64,000 bases of DNA. Source: Aricia agestis (taxonomy: Eukaryota; Arthropoda; Insecta; Lepidoptera; Lycaenidae). The DNA lies in assembly GCF_905147365.1 (NCBI RefSeq), contig NC_056408.1, positions 930,001 to 994,000 on the forward strand. The letters run 5' to 3'. Positions 35,619 to 47,440 of this stretch are shown piece by piece. The stretch's first letter is position 1; every line of letters begins with the position of its first letter. The notes beneath the pieces were generated by a model. The model saw only the letters and a list, made by a program, of their open reading frames with translations, had not been told where the DNA came from and ran no database searches. Made by a program: the position numbers and the translations under genes.

Positions 35619-36880
35619 GGCGACCGGGCGGCGAGACCGCCACGACTTGTATCGCTCGGCCCCCCGGGCCGGACCTACCTAGACTTACTCGTATTATGCT
35701 TTCGTAAGAGATTCGTGATTTGTACTCCTGATTATTCGATAATATGAAAATTCGAGATGTGTACGTCGCTCCCCGGACGATACTAGACCGCGGCCTTTCG
35801 GTACGTTTATGGAGGACCGGACATAGCGCAGAACATACGTGTGCCGTAGCTTGTACTCTGTGGTTATGTAGTTTCCTCTAAAATAAACATTTCTGTACAT
35901 ATTTTCAACCGTATTTTTATTTGTACGGAATCTAGTGCGACGCCGCGCCGCGCGCGTTATAAACTTTACGCCTCGTGTACTAATGTAAAATTGTAATCGC
36001 GATTCTGCAGTTTAGACGATTCAACGTCGTTCGATACTTCTTTGGAATCTCACTAGGAAAGGCTGGGGTACACCTATTGTTACACACGGAGTGATTCTAA
36101 TCTTATTAGCGATTAGAAGCTATGTCTAATTAAAAGTTAGTTTTCTCTTTTATGTCCTATATTTTTGAGCTAAAACAGTATATAACCGTATTAACGGAGT
36201 ATAATTTCTCTAGATATTAGATAACTATATAATTTACGATACCTACGTCAGTCATTTTAATCGATACTGTGATATGCATTATTGCCGGTATCACTACTCG
36301 CTAGCTACTCACGGATACTACGCCCGATGCTCGTTACATTGGAGTTACATCACGTCACGGAGACCGTCGCCGGCCTCTCGGCCTCGCCACTCGCGTCACG
36401 TCACGTCGGACAGGACGCCCGTCGGGGGGCACGCTCGGAGGTTTACTTCTAATATTTTTTTAACGAAGTGACTTTTAGGCTTAGGAGGTGTTGCAAATTT
36501 TGTACTTGTTGTATGGCGATCGCGGGACGAGTCGGGAATCACTTCGAACGACCCCCCCTCGGCCGACCGAGACGTCCGGCCGCGACTCGCGGGTGGCCCG
36601 GCGATCACATTAAATTTGACTGTCAAATATTAACCGGTGTGGTCTAAGAACACTGTTCCACTGTTCGGTACGAAACGTTCGCAAGTAAAACTATTTGATA
36701 TGTTTTGTACTGGTTTTGTAACGCGTTCGTTTGTTGTTGAGAGTTCACAGAGGAGCTAGTTTTGGACAATTTTGTGGGACGTCACTAGCGTTAGGAACGC
36801 GATACGTTTACGAGATCGTACTTATTTTATTTCATTACTTCGACAGCTAAAACAATAATAAAGTGTTCAGTGACAAAACA
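35619..36880 (+). other. Fmr1: Fmr1 3' UTR (inferred)
   Basis: No recognisable repeat interrupts this GC-rich stretch after the Fmr1 TAG, which suits a long 3' UTR. AATAAA occurs at 35882-35887 and again near 36858, giving plausible proximal and distal cleavage sites. Short reading frames in it show no domain. Confidence 0.5.
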
Positions 36881-37903
36881 AGTTTTTTTTTTCCGTATTA
36901 TAATATAATAGCAATGTAAACAGACTACTGAAGCGTTGTCGCGAAGCACGAAGAGTTTTGTGCTTACTCAGTGTCTCATTGTACGCGCACATAAATGAAC
37001 GAAATTCTACGAGCTTCGCGACGGCGCTAAGTCACCCTTCCTGCACTATTACATCTCCTCAGTTATATGTTGTGTACAGGAAAATCACTTATGACTGTAG
37101 AGCATGTGGTATATTTTCCCTTCATCCAGTAAAATATTTGTTACTCGGTAGGCCCAAAACTTAAAAATACTCTAAAATTGAGGTGTCCATCACAACATCA
37201 ACACTAGATATTAAAAATATAGATTTTACTTAAAAGTCAATACAATTTTTTGTCATCAAATGACGATCGTGGAGAAGTAATGTCGCAGCGAAAAGTAGAT
37301 GTTTTTGGTCTGTCCGCATTCGAGACGAAGCTAGTGAGTGGTCGCTCACGAGACGCCCTGCTAGTTACTGTAGCCAGAGATTCTATTATCTTTTCCTAGT
37401 CATGGTCGGATTCTTGATATAGCCCGGGACTTTGAACTCCTAAAACTGCAGCATCATCTCGACACTATCACATTTTAGGAATCCTCGGGTACCATGTCCG
37501 TTGGCCCACTTTCGGTCCCACGGCCTCATACCGTGAGGCTGGATTTGAAATCAGGCTGACCTCTCGTTTACCATCTGCCGACACGCTGACGTGAAATTTA
37601 ACGCAAATATGCAGAGGTCGCCGCTGACATGCGAGGTCGGCGCTAACAGGGGCCGTATCAAAAAATTGTTTTGAGACTCAAACAATCGGAACGAGAATGC
37701 CGCGTCCTACTCTAACAAACGAGAAATTACGTTGTTAAAGCAGGACGCAGCATTCTCATTCGATTGTTTGAGTCTCAAAACAGTTTCGTAGTAGGCCTCC
37801 TGTATCGAGCGGCGCGACACTAACCAGCCTCGTGGGTGGGCGGGGGCTACACAAAGGTGCCGAGACTAGCGGGGCGGTCGCCGGCAACAATGAGGTGGTG
37901 GCA
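36881..37903. other. Convergent intergenic region
   Basis: This lies between the Fmr1 3' end and the stop of the minus-strand zinc-finger gene, and includes the latter's 3' UTR. A MITE occupies 37655-37790. The rest shows nothing recognisable. Confidence 0.4.
37655..37790. mobile_element. MITE near the zinc-finger gene 3' end
   Basis: TTGTTTTGAGACTCAAACAA at the left pairs with TTGTTTGAGTCTCAAAACAG at the right. GAATGCCGCGTCCT pairs with AGGACGCAGCATTC. It lies 115 bp beyond the stop codon of the zinc-finger gene. Confidence 0.78.
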
Positions 37904-40900
37904 TTAGAGCAGACGGTGGCGGTCTTCGGCCGGCGGGTCGGGGTCGGAGCTGTCGCTGTCCCCGCTGTCGCTCCAGTGCGCGAACTCCTCCTTGTGGTGC
38001 TCCAACGCCATTCGAGACGGAAATAGACTATCGCATGCGCTGCACCTGCAACATACAGATAGGATAAGTATGCTCGGTTTTTGAAGGATATAAATGCAAT
38101 GCGCCCTTTGCCAGATTAGAAACTAGCTCAAAAATTTAAACAGCGCGAAGAACATTCCTTAAAAATTTTAATTCTCGAAGTTTATTTGGTATATGTCATA
38201 GTTCATACTCGTTTACAATATGCCAGTAGACCTAGTGCAGTTGATACGCTGTGTTACTAATAATTTAATTAAAGGGGATTATAAGATAGGAATTCATTAA
38301 AAATAGGACCAAATAGAGCAGCAATCCTGCCAAATATGCTAGCAGCTAGGTAATCGTCGTTTTTATTTTTTGTTTATTTCACCCTAGCGCCTATAATAAG
38401 ACCTACCCGAAATGTCTTTTCTTCTGCTGGTGGTCGCTCAGCTGGCGCCGTGTGGAGAAGGCCCGGTCGCAAACGTTGCACGTTAACGCCTCGTCTGAAA
38501 CAGTATTTTTTAAGTGAAAACTTCTTTAGCGGCGTTGAGCACTTTTGTGGGATGGGTAAAAACTGTGAAACTCGCGTCAGATTCTCGTGGATCGAAAAAC
38601 CGTAAGACGGTTGGACATCGAAATCGACTAATCGAACAATCGATTGTTGATATTTTTTAATCGATTGTGGGTTTCGATTAATTAAAAATAATCAAGTTTT
38701 CACTTCTGCCGGCACTCCCGGGGTGCAACCCGTCTTTTGTTATATATTTTAATTTACCTTTATTGAAAACCTGGGCCTCTATCATGAGCTCTTAAATCCA
38801 TTCACTTTACGTCCTTATACAGTAAGTATAAGGACGTAAAGTGAATGGATTTAAGAGCTCATGATAGAGGCGCTGAGCTGCATATTTTCATATTAGATTA
38901 TCCTCAACAGGCTGATATCGAGTATCGACATTCGACTCTATACTAAGGGCGTTCGCTGCGTTAAGCATGTGCCCGGCGCAGCTAGCTGCCCGTAGCGGCC
39001 GCCCGCGCCGTGCGCTCGCCATAGTAATCGTGCGACGGCTGACCCGCTCAACGCAGCGCTGCTCTATGGGATGACATGAAACAAGCACGCCTCGCGAGTC
39101 GCGGGCGGCCGCGCCGGGTGCACGCTTTCAGTCTAAGGGCCTTTCCACACAACGTATTTTGTTCGCACTGACGCGACGACGCGCGTTTCTGATGCGCGTT
39201 TTGGCAGATATAAAGTTTAAAACTTGCGTAATGCGTTTAGTATTGATACAAACGAGCCTAAAAAATCGTCGTGTGGATTGTGGAAAAGCCCAAAACACCC
39301 TATATCGTATTTCCAAATCTCAATTAGTAGCTTCTACTTCTGACTACATAGCACAACATCGTGCTATGGATTCTATAGGAATAAAGCAAAAAAAATGGTA
39401 AGTATCTTGAGTGTAAAATTAAAACCTTGGTTTAGACTTTACACCTTTATTCATTGGACCAGAAAATGAGCAAACGGATCGCCTGATTATAAGCGGTTGG
39501 TACCCCCCATGCCCGTAATCCAATACCCCTACGGTGTCCTGGTAATCCAATTATACCCCTACGGTATCCTCGGCGACTTTTTGGGAGGCCGTCGTGGTTC
39601 TCCGATACCAAACAACACAAAAGAAATAAAATATTTCAATTATAATTTCATCAAGTAACGTTGCGTGGATGTTGCAACTGAATTACTATGTCAGTAACTC
39701 AGTACGGTACTGTCAGTAGGCTAAGTAGCGAGTAGCGACACGCAACGACTTTCTACATTTTTTTATAGCACATTGATAGAATTAAGGGCAACTTTAATAT
39801 TTTTATTCATGAAGACCTAAGCGGCCGCATCCGGCCGCGATAACAATGGAAAAGCTATTGTGTCTCGTTATTCCACGATCGATGGGTTAAAAGGCTAATC
39901 TATATACAATATACATATTATAAAACAAAGTCGCTTTTTTCCCTCTTGTCCCTTTGTTCCTTTTAATAACATTCTTGATGAGACACACTCCTCTATTTTT
40001 GGGGAGTAGAACATTTCGTATGATTGCTTGCTTTTCAGTGAGCAGCTACCTCTTTTTTGGGAAAAATTAAATGACTACAAAGCTTGTATTTATAATCAAT
40101 TTATTTGTATAAAGATATTTACAAAAATCAGTTCTGATTCTGAGCTTGGCCATTAAACATAAGGTAAATACACCATGTTAGTAATAATAGTCACCTAAGC
40201 GATAGATAGCTTAAATTCCAATTTCCATTTGTTAGTAGAAATAAATTATCTAGCTACAACTTACATCATACTCAGGAACTTAAATTTTAATCTAGACATT
40301 CGATAAAATAACTCCTGTAGTTATTGTGCGTTTAGTTTTACTAAGAAATGAAATAACTAATAAGTAACTTTTAGACTTTAGTAATTTCCACATTGCCTTT
40401 AGATATAAAATGTATTGGAACTTGCAGACATACATGTTATACAAATACACATACACAAATCAAATATAAGTGTCACCATTTAAGCAAAATGGTGTAGATA
40501 AATCTGAAGAAAATTTGTCAAAAAGTAGAAGCTAAGGTACAATTTGCTTATGGTACAGGTTATGCGACAGCCGTCTGCCACTTGGGGATTAATGGGTTAA
40601 ATGTGGTGTCCTTGTTATAAAACAAAATATAAAAATATATTAACACATAGATGATTTACAGTATGTACAGTGTACACTACACGTTGGTGACTAATTATAA
40701 ATAACAGAACTTCTGAAATACAACATTGCATGAAATATGAATGAACAATAGAAAATTTAGGACTAAGATAAGGCTAATATGAACATTCTCTTTATGAAAA
40801 AATATTGATAATAATAGTTAATATGCACCAAACTGTTATTTGAAAGTCTTAAAATTATTGTAGCTACAGGCACTTCTGTTGCTTTTAACTTTTTTATATT

Positions 40901-43900
40901 ATTCTCAACTCTATGATATGGTCCTATCTATATACTTCTTATATTAAACCGAAATACTTTCAAACTCATTTCACTAGCATTTACACATATCTTTAAACTT
41001 TATGTAAGTAAATACAGTATTATTATAAACAAAGATAAAACATTGAAATGTTTGTTAAATAGGCAAAGTGTTGGAAACTGAAGACTTGAACATGCTTCCA
41101 AAGAATCTCATTCCAGAGGAGCCACCGGGTATGGAGCCGAGCATCGTCCACAACAGGGCGAGTACTTGTGACACGGCAAATATCACGGTCAGCGGAGTGC
41201 TCTGAAGGTGTAGCGCACAGTACAGTGTGCCGACTAATGTAAAACCATACACACAGGTAGACAGTGCTTTTTCTTTAGAAAATAGTGACTTCAGATGGTT
41301 CCAGGGTCCGTACAGAAAACTGAAACTGAAAAATGATTTGGTTCATTATATTATTCAATGTTTTGTAAATTATTACAATTTGTTAGTTACAAAAATAAAT
41401 TTCACAATTTCTTTAAGTATAATATTGTGAATAGTATAAAAATAATTAAAGTATAATTTTTCTCTCTGCCTTTATAAAACTTTATTTTGAAAGATAATGT
41501 TTTACATTAGTCATACTAAAACCACAGTATAGCAATATGACATATCCCTACAGTAGTGAAACGAATGTACTTGCGCAGAGCAACGGAAGGGTACCCGCGG
41601 GGAAGCGGGCGGCGCGGGCCCGCGTACACAAACTCGCGGAGTTTGTGTACCTGCGCCCACAGGGGTGACGTTGGCGCGTTGTCTACGAATTTTGTGTTGT
41701 AAAACGATAACGTATCTTATAAACAATGGGATATTATAATAAATGTTCAGTGTACGGATGTAAATCTGATTCAAAAAACAAAAAGGATTTAAATTTTCAT
41801 AAATATCGGCTCACAGTTTACACTAATATTGTGTTGGCCTTGGCGGCATGTATTTGCATCTCTGTTTTATTGTTTACGTTGTAAGAAGTGTAACAAGGAG
41901 AGAATTGAGAAACAATATAGAATAAATTAAAAATCTGTCAAATACCCTGTTACATACTAATTAGTACCTACCTATCCAGGTACACATATCAAGTGTAACA
42001 CACCGCGCCCTTACCGCGCACGTAATAAGAGTTTTGAAGTGCTTCTCTTACACCTGACGTGTGATTAATTATTGGATATTTTATATATTCGAAATTTCGA
42101 ATGCGTCTTTATTATTTTAATCCTTCGATCGTGATTCCTGGATCCTTGGAAATCTATTGTTATTCTATTGTGTCTCGCTCACCGGTGAGCTTATGGGGCT
42201 TGATGGGTTAATTAATTTTTTAAATAGAGAACTAAAATCATCTAAAAATAAAGTTTCACGTAAATATCTGGCAGTACGACATAATATTATGTACGATTCA
42301 TCTACCGGCTCAAAAATTTCTTTTTCACTCCGGTCAAGACCTTGCTGGTCCAGTCCCTTATCTTTCCTATAATTAACTTAGGTGACCTGTGCTGTTTAGA
42401 TCTTAATGCCGACAAACTCGATAAACTCGACCGATTGTTTAATAATTGCCTCCGATTTATATTCAACCTTCGAAAATACGCTCCAAGCTACACTGGTTAC
42501 CAGTACGTCAGCGCCGCTCCGTGCGAGCGCTATGTGTGCTATATTCTCTGCTGCATCATCCCCATACTCCCGAATATCTCGCCCCTCACTTTCAATACCG
42601 TTGCAGCAGGCACGATAAAAACCTAAGATCCACTTCAAATCAGCTTTTAAGTTGCCCTTCTTACAAGTCAAGTTCCGTCCACTCTTCTTTTAATATCCAG
42701 GCTATTCTCCTCTGGAACGCTCTTCCTCCGGAAATCAGGATGTCAAAAACCAGAGATACTTTTAAGCGCAGGGTACGTGAGTTTTACTTGAAACAGTTGG
42801 CAGACTCTTAGTTTTCATAAGTTATGGCATAAATTAATATTTATAATATCTTGAGCATCATCATTGATCAACTATATATTATTATAATATAATTATTATA
42901 ATATAGTTATTATATAATAATATATTACATATGGTTATTGGTTTTATTTATATATAATTTTATGATGATAATATGTATATTATAACTTATAAGTATAGTA
43001 TAATATTATACAATATATATTTTATAAGTTTATTATTTTTTTCTGTCTTTTCCTCTTTCAACTCGACTGGCACCTATACAACTTTGTCCTTGTATCGCCC
43101 AAAGGTTGACTGGTAGATAATGCCATACGGCATTAAGTCCACCTTTGTACCTATATGTGCATAAAGTTTTTAAAATAAATAAATATGTAGATATAACACG
43201 CTGATTAAACAGATTAAATGATAACATTTGCATTACAAGCACAATATTTTATTTTTATTTTATTTCCCGTTTCGTGGCAACCCTGGCATATCTGCTCGGT
43301 ACCTATCATCGGTGTCGGCATTGTGCGACGTCAAAGGCGTTTTGTTACTGTAGGGACTAATATTGCTATACTGTGCTAAAACTCAATACAATATAATTGT
43401 TTTGTCTAGAGATCTGATAATAAGAAAGCGATTATTAGGGCACTTACCTGAATATAAAGAAGAGGCTTCCCAAGGTGAACAAAAGAGAAAACTTCCTTGC
43501 TTGTAGCAGTAATATGGGTATGTATATGAAAGACAATATAAAACAAAGTATACCAAAACACATACAAATACCGAATCCCATAAACCGTTGTGTTCGACTC
43601 TGGAAATGTTTACAAAACGATTAGATACAGATAACCCACTTTTATAACATTTGAAGTATCATTAACTTTAAAGTACTACTCACCAAAGTAAAGTATTCCT
43701 TCTGCACATTTTCAAACCAAGAACTGGTAGTGGAGATACTGCTTGGTGTTTCGTCATTGTTTCTTTTGAATATACTGGGAGTCGAGAAGGGTAAACTAAA
43801 GTTGTAGCCTCGTCGACTTTCGTTTTGAAGAAGATATTGATCTAAATCTGACTTCAAATTTGTCATTGTATCTTTGCGCAATAACCAAAAGTATTAGTTT

Positions 43901-44462
43901 TTCAACCAAGTTTAGCAGGAAAATACACTTCGTATATAATGTTCTTCTTCTTCTTTTAAAAATGGCCGCCTCGGTGAGTTGCCAATGTCAGAGTGGCTTA
44001 AAGGACTTTGCTCTATGTAGCGAAGTATATAATGTTTGGCTCGGCTATGAACTCATGAATGACATTGACATTTGGCCTCAAATCTCAATTGACACTGACA
44101 GGGAAACATTTTTATCGCAGTCTCAAAGAGTCTTCGAATTTTCAGCTTGAGAATACAATATTTAAATATTGATAACATGATATTTTCTACAATAATAACT
44201 GAACAAATTTTATTATGCCAGAGCTCACCGTAATCGGTATCGTCGCTAAAATCATCATGGGAGTGCCTGTGAATGTTGTTGTTATATCGATCATGCGCGC
44301 AGGGCGGGCACACTCCGCGCGTGTCTCGCTCGTCCAAGTCGGTGCTACTCTCGTCCGAGTCAACTTCAGGCTCCTCGATGTAGTTCACGTCGTCTGTCTG
44401 CCTGTTATCTAACTTCTCGTTTGACGACAGCTGGTTGTAATCCTTTCGCTGCGGCCTCGAAT
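37904..44462 (-). CDS. C2H2 zinc-finger protein, 5' end missing
   Basis: Three coding exons fit together on the minus strand: 44462-44231, 38495-38407 and 38045-37904 (TAA). The phases match at both joints (1 and 2). The upstream part is acidic (VDSDESSTDLDERD) with CPPC and a His-rich NNNIHRHSHDD. Two C2H2 fingers follow: CNVC...H-x(5)-H ending KKRHFG, and CSAC...H-x(6)-H ending EEFAHW. The tail DSGDSDSSD is acidic. The first visible exon starts at an acceptor with phase 1, so earlier exons exist but were not identified; ATG at 44388 is an alternative start. The spacing after the first His differs from classical DNA-binding Kruppel fingers and recalls RNA- or protein-binding U1-like fingers (inference). 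SFT2 lies inside the first visible intron. Confidence 0.7.
38775..38871. repeat. Perfect 46-bp-arm hairpin
   Basis: Arms 38775-38820 and 38826-38871 are exact reverse complements around a 5-nt loop AGTAA. It starts GCCTCTATCATGAGCTC and includes CACTTTACGTCCTTATAC. It lies 280 bp upstream of the first zinc-finger exon (38495) in transcript direction. Confidence 0.93.
38947..39135. mobile_element. GC-rich MITE, copy 2
   Basis: Same family as 32429-32596: GGGCGTTCGCTGCGTT start, GTAATCGTGCGACGGCTGAC and CTATGGGATGACATGAAACA inside. The right terminal repeat is lost. It sits in the large intron of the zinc-finger gene. Confidence 0.82.
39136..40099. other. Intronic/intergenic stretch with SINE-like remnant
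   Basis: GAGCAAACGGATCGCCTGAT followed by TAAGCGGTTGGTACC (39465-39510) resembles the 3' half of a lepidopteran SINE. A fragment with AACAAAGTCGCTTTTTTCCC is at 39925. The 60-80-codon frames here show no domain. Confidence 0.4.
40100..41054 (-). other. Probable SFT2 3' UTR
   Basis: Nearly 1 kb of AT-rich, repeat-free sequence follows the SFT2 stop on the minus strand. TTTATT at 40100-40105 gives AATAAA on the transcript strand. The extent is inferred. Confidence 0.45.
41055..43866 (-). CDS. SFT2-family vesicle transport protein
   Basis: SFT2 proteins are small four-pass membrane proteins of the Golgi that help fusion of endosome-derived vesicles with the Golgi. Three coding exons on the minus strand (43866-43684, 43599-43448, 41325-41055) join in phase to 201 aa. 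The N-terminus (TNLKSDLDQYLLQ, FSLPFSTPSIF) is cytosolic. The segments MGFGICMCFGILCFILSF, FSLLFTLGSLFFIFSFSF, STCVYGFTLVGTLYCALHL and TVIFAVSQVLALLWTML are four membrane spans. FLYGPWNHLKSLFS is the family's conserved loop after span 2. An upstream in-frame ATG (43881) would add five residues; the 43866 start is preferred because insect relatives begin M-x-x-L-K. The last exon has a tandem acceptor six bases apart. It lies wholly in an intron of the zinc-finger gene, same strand. Closest to the SFT2D3-like group (inference). Confidence 0.9.
41625..41651. repeat. Short perfect palindrome
   Basis: GTACACAAACTC-GCG-GAGTTTGTGTAC lies in a GC-rich patch in the second SFT2 intron, probably a MITE remnant. 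Confidence 0.7.
42157..43190 (+). pseudogene. LINE C-terminal ORF2 fragment and 3' tail (Jockey/CR1-like)
   Basis: The plus-strand translation gives DKLDRLFNNCLRFIFNLRKY (42408-42477). A frame shift follows, then LHWLPVRQRRSVRALCVLY and FNIQAILLWNALPPEIR up to 42811. These are the thumb and C-terminal blocks of Jockey/CR1-like reverse transcriptases. A long AT-rich 3' UTR, a GATAATGCCATACGGCATTA block and an AAATAAATAAATA tail end it near 43190. It is 5'-truncated and frame-broken, in the second intron of SFT2, opposite strand. Confidence 0.82.
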
Positions 44463-44996
44463 CTGGAAAGCAAGAATAAAACTGTTAAAAGCACGTTTAT
44501 GGGTGTCGACTGTCGACTATCGACGGTATTTAATAATTAACTGATATAACAGTGCAGTGGTAAAAGCAATAGACTTTCAAATCTCCTTGATTAGTTTTAA
44601 ATTGGTTTTAAATCGGGGTTTGCAGCGTAATGTTTTTTTGGTTTTGCCACTGACCACTGGGGGTGTACTTTGCTATATACAAGGGTAGGTAATATTCTTA
44701 TAATATTTTTCATCATAGTTTTACTATACCGTCAAGTCTAAAGTCTAGTCAAAGTCAAAACAGTCAAGGAGTCAAGTCGGTCGATTCAGTAAAGTTGTAG
44801 ACGCTTTACTAAAACTTTCGAAGGAGTTTTGGAGGGAACACAAAAAAACACGTTTCTGGAAGTTGCAGCATTTGCCTACACTAATAATTGTTCACCATAA
44901 CGAATATCATGGCTACTATTCTACCAATATTACACATTAAAAAGTAAAAACCCAGTTAACACAATTTTAGGAAAATAATACAAAAACCATAAAGAT

Positions 44997-45280
44997 AATA
45001 TACCTAGCGGAATAGAGCAACAATATCGAGCTGTCAAACGTAACCGAAATTGGTTTCATCTGTGTGTAAAAATATGTGTAGGTACGTATACAGTTACACA
45101 AGCATGATTGAACATGATTTCTATGAGATTAAATTGTCAACGTGCGGCACGTGCCGGCTGGACGTCAAAAAAAAGAATGCTATTGTCATGTATCACACGT
45201 CTCTTTTTACCACGCAGTGTTACTGATAGTGACATCTATCTTGCTCAGGCCTTTGTTTCTCTATTCCGCTAGGTATATTA
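44997..45280. mobile_element. MITE with TAATATACCTAGCGG termini
   Basis: TAATATACCTAGCGGAATAG at the left and its complement CTATTCCGCTAGGTATATTA at the right bound a 284-bp non-coding element upstream of the first visible zinc-finger exon. Confidence 0.85.
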
Positions 45281-45288
45281 ACTTTATG

Positions 45289-45328
45289 ACAAAAACACAA
45301 CAGCACAAGAGTGCTGTTGTGTTTTTGT
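45289..45328. repeat. Perfect 18-bp-arm hairpin
   Basis: ACAAAAACACAACAGCAC-AAGA-GTGCTGTTGTGTTTTTGT, starting eight bases after the adjacent MITE. Confidence 0.85.
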
Positions 45329-45348
45329 GAAAGATCGCATTCCCGGAA

Positions 45349-45648
45349 AAAGCCCATAAAGTTATTAAGTTAGTTCCAAAAATTCATAATAAATGGCGCC
45401 GTGCAAATGGCAAGCGTCACCGCGATGTAGGAGACTACATCGCGGTGACGCTTGCCCAGACTTCTTTCTATAAGAGGTGGAATAATCTTACGTTACGTTA
45501 CGTTATTAAATAACTCAGTACTTTATCTATGCAGTCACGTAACCTTAAAAGTTAAACCTATCAATGATATAAATAGTTTGTGGGTAAAGTTGTGTAATTA
45601 TGGGCCTAAACTGAAGTTCACGCGGACGAAGTCGCGGGCAACAGCTAG
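45349..45648 (+). mobile_element. 5'-truncated Lep1-type Helitron with palindrome
   Basis: GTTAGTTCCAAAAATTCATA and ATGGCGCCGTGC match the inner part of the Helitron at 13107. The end GCGGACGAAGTCGCGGGCAA...CTAG|T is intact at 45645-45648. The interior carries a palindrome not found in the other copy (45409-45454: 21-bp-plus arms around GAGA). Confidence 0.75.
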
Positions 45649-45654
45649 TGCTTA

Positions 45655-47214
45655 ATAAACAAAGTGGGGGGCCACATTACCATCTTCTCCTTTAATAACT
45701 AATAACGGATTGTTTGGTGTGAACACGACTTTGGTACCTACTTTAGACCCTAGCTCTGGTGAACAATAATAAAACACAATTTTTGTGCACTTTTTCCACT
45801 ATATTTGCTCTGGTTCTTAAATCTTATCTATAAATCCAAATCAAAAACGATTTTTTTTTCTACAGACAAAAACCCAATACATAATATATTATCTCGAACA
45901 CCTAAAATATTTAAAGTCTCTGGTAGAAACGTATTCTTAAGACCTATCATGTCAACTTTGGAATGATATTAACGATAAGTAACTCCTATTGTATTTTAAG
46001 AGCCTGTTGATATAATGACGTAATCACTTAATCAGTTTGATATACTTACAAACCACACTGGCGTATACGGAGTAGAAAAGGTTAGTCAGTTCATCTGTGG
46101 GATAGTGTCGCGAGGTCGTATCAAAACGGCACTGTGAATCGTGAACTTTTTTTATTGTGAATACCTACAATAGGTTAGTTTAAATTACTATTGTATGAGT
46201 TATATTATTTGTGGGCAGTGGCGGCCTTACACATTGCGAGGCCCCGGGCGGAAGGTCTTAGGACCTTTGTCTTCCAAAAAAAAAAACACCTTGCAAGGAC
46301 CCTGCAAGACGCCCCGGGCGTTTGCTCTGTTCGCCACCCCAGAGGGTCGTCACTGTTTGTGAATTGTGGGCGTGTGTCCAGTGTCCGCCCGCACTGTACC
46401 GTAACATTACGCGTGATTACTCGCCATACTAGACAGTTTGTTCATTCAGTTATTTTACATCTTGACAATATGGTTGACCAAAGGGCATAAGATCCTATAG
46501 AAACTCAGGTAAAGTTACTTTTAACTAACGAACAACAATTAAGCTGTTGATATACAAGTCACATCAACTAGATTCTAGAATCTAGAACAACGGGATTGAT
46601 TTTAATTTACTGTGACGTACTCTATTAATTAACAATAGGCAATATAATTTTGAAATAGTTGGCACAACTAACTACATATTTAAACTCTACTCATATTTGA
46701 AACTAGTACTCAATTAAGTAGTATTGTTTTCAATTCGATATCGACCTAAAAACTCCAAAGCACGATCTTTGGATGGGATTTGGGATTGATTGTTACGATA
46801 TGGCAAGATAAGTTTTTTATTAGCATTATTTTTCATCTTCTATTCTAAAATCTTAAGAATAACCTTTACAAAAACACAGAAAAATAATATTAAAATAATA
46901 TATACTTATAATCGACAGTATATAATTATTATAAGTCTATGCTTATAATAATTATTGTTTTCTTGTTACTTTTGGTTTTCGTCATTATTGTCAACAGATG
47001 GCGTTGCTAATACATAATTCTCTGAAATCATCTAATCCACAATCCCGTTCATCCTGCTCAGAGTAATTTATTATTAGCTCCATCGTAGAGTTTTCATGTA
47101 GTGTAATAGTGATCATCCTCAAATTAGAAGCCTTCGAGTAGAAATACCTCTGGAACGGTCTGCAGTTAAGGCATTAAGGTACCTTCAATGTTTAAGATCA
47201 GGACTCTGGACTAC
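45655..47214. other. Region upstream of D-aspartate oxidase, no gene recognised
   Basis: It contains a hAT-like end at about 46205-46330 (CAGTGGCGGCCTTACACATT, GGCCCCGGGCGG, later GCCCCGGGCG). It should also hold 5' non-coding exons of the oxidase gene and perhaps missing 5' exons of the zinc-finger gene. None could be assigned. Confidence 0.4.
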
Positions 47215-47440
47215 TGCCTGTTTTCACCAACGGTCTCCTAACGCTAAGTGTTCCCTAGCGATCTTTGCGGGCCAAATATCTCTTAAAACAAACATTAAAA
47301 AAAAGTAATATTTTGCAAAAGTTCTTACGCCCTACAGACGAACGTGACACACAAAAATTCGTGAAATCTTAGAGGATATGTACCCTTAATGGCCGCTAGG
47401 GGACCACTTAGCGTTAGGAGGCGGTTGGTGAAAACAGGCA
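47215..47440. mobile_element. MITE just upstream of D-aspartate oxidase
   Basis: TGCCTGTTTTCACCAAC pairs with GTTGGTGAAAACAGGCA. CTCCTAACGCTAAGTG pairs with CACTTAGCGTTAGGAG. It is 226 bp and ends 125 bp before the acceptor (47564) of the first coding exon. Confidence 0.87.

Noticed and set aside
43867..43881. Upstream ATG adding MRKDT to SFT2
   Set aside because: In frame and possible, but the shorter start better fits the usual N-terminus of the family.
46440..46500. Short minus-strand ATG exon as 5' end of the zinc-finger gene
   Set aside because: Its putative donor would give phase 0, while the acceptor at 44462 needs phase 1.
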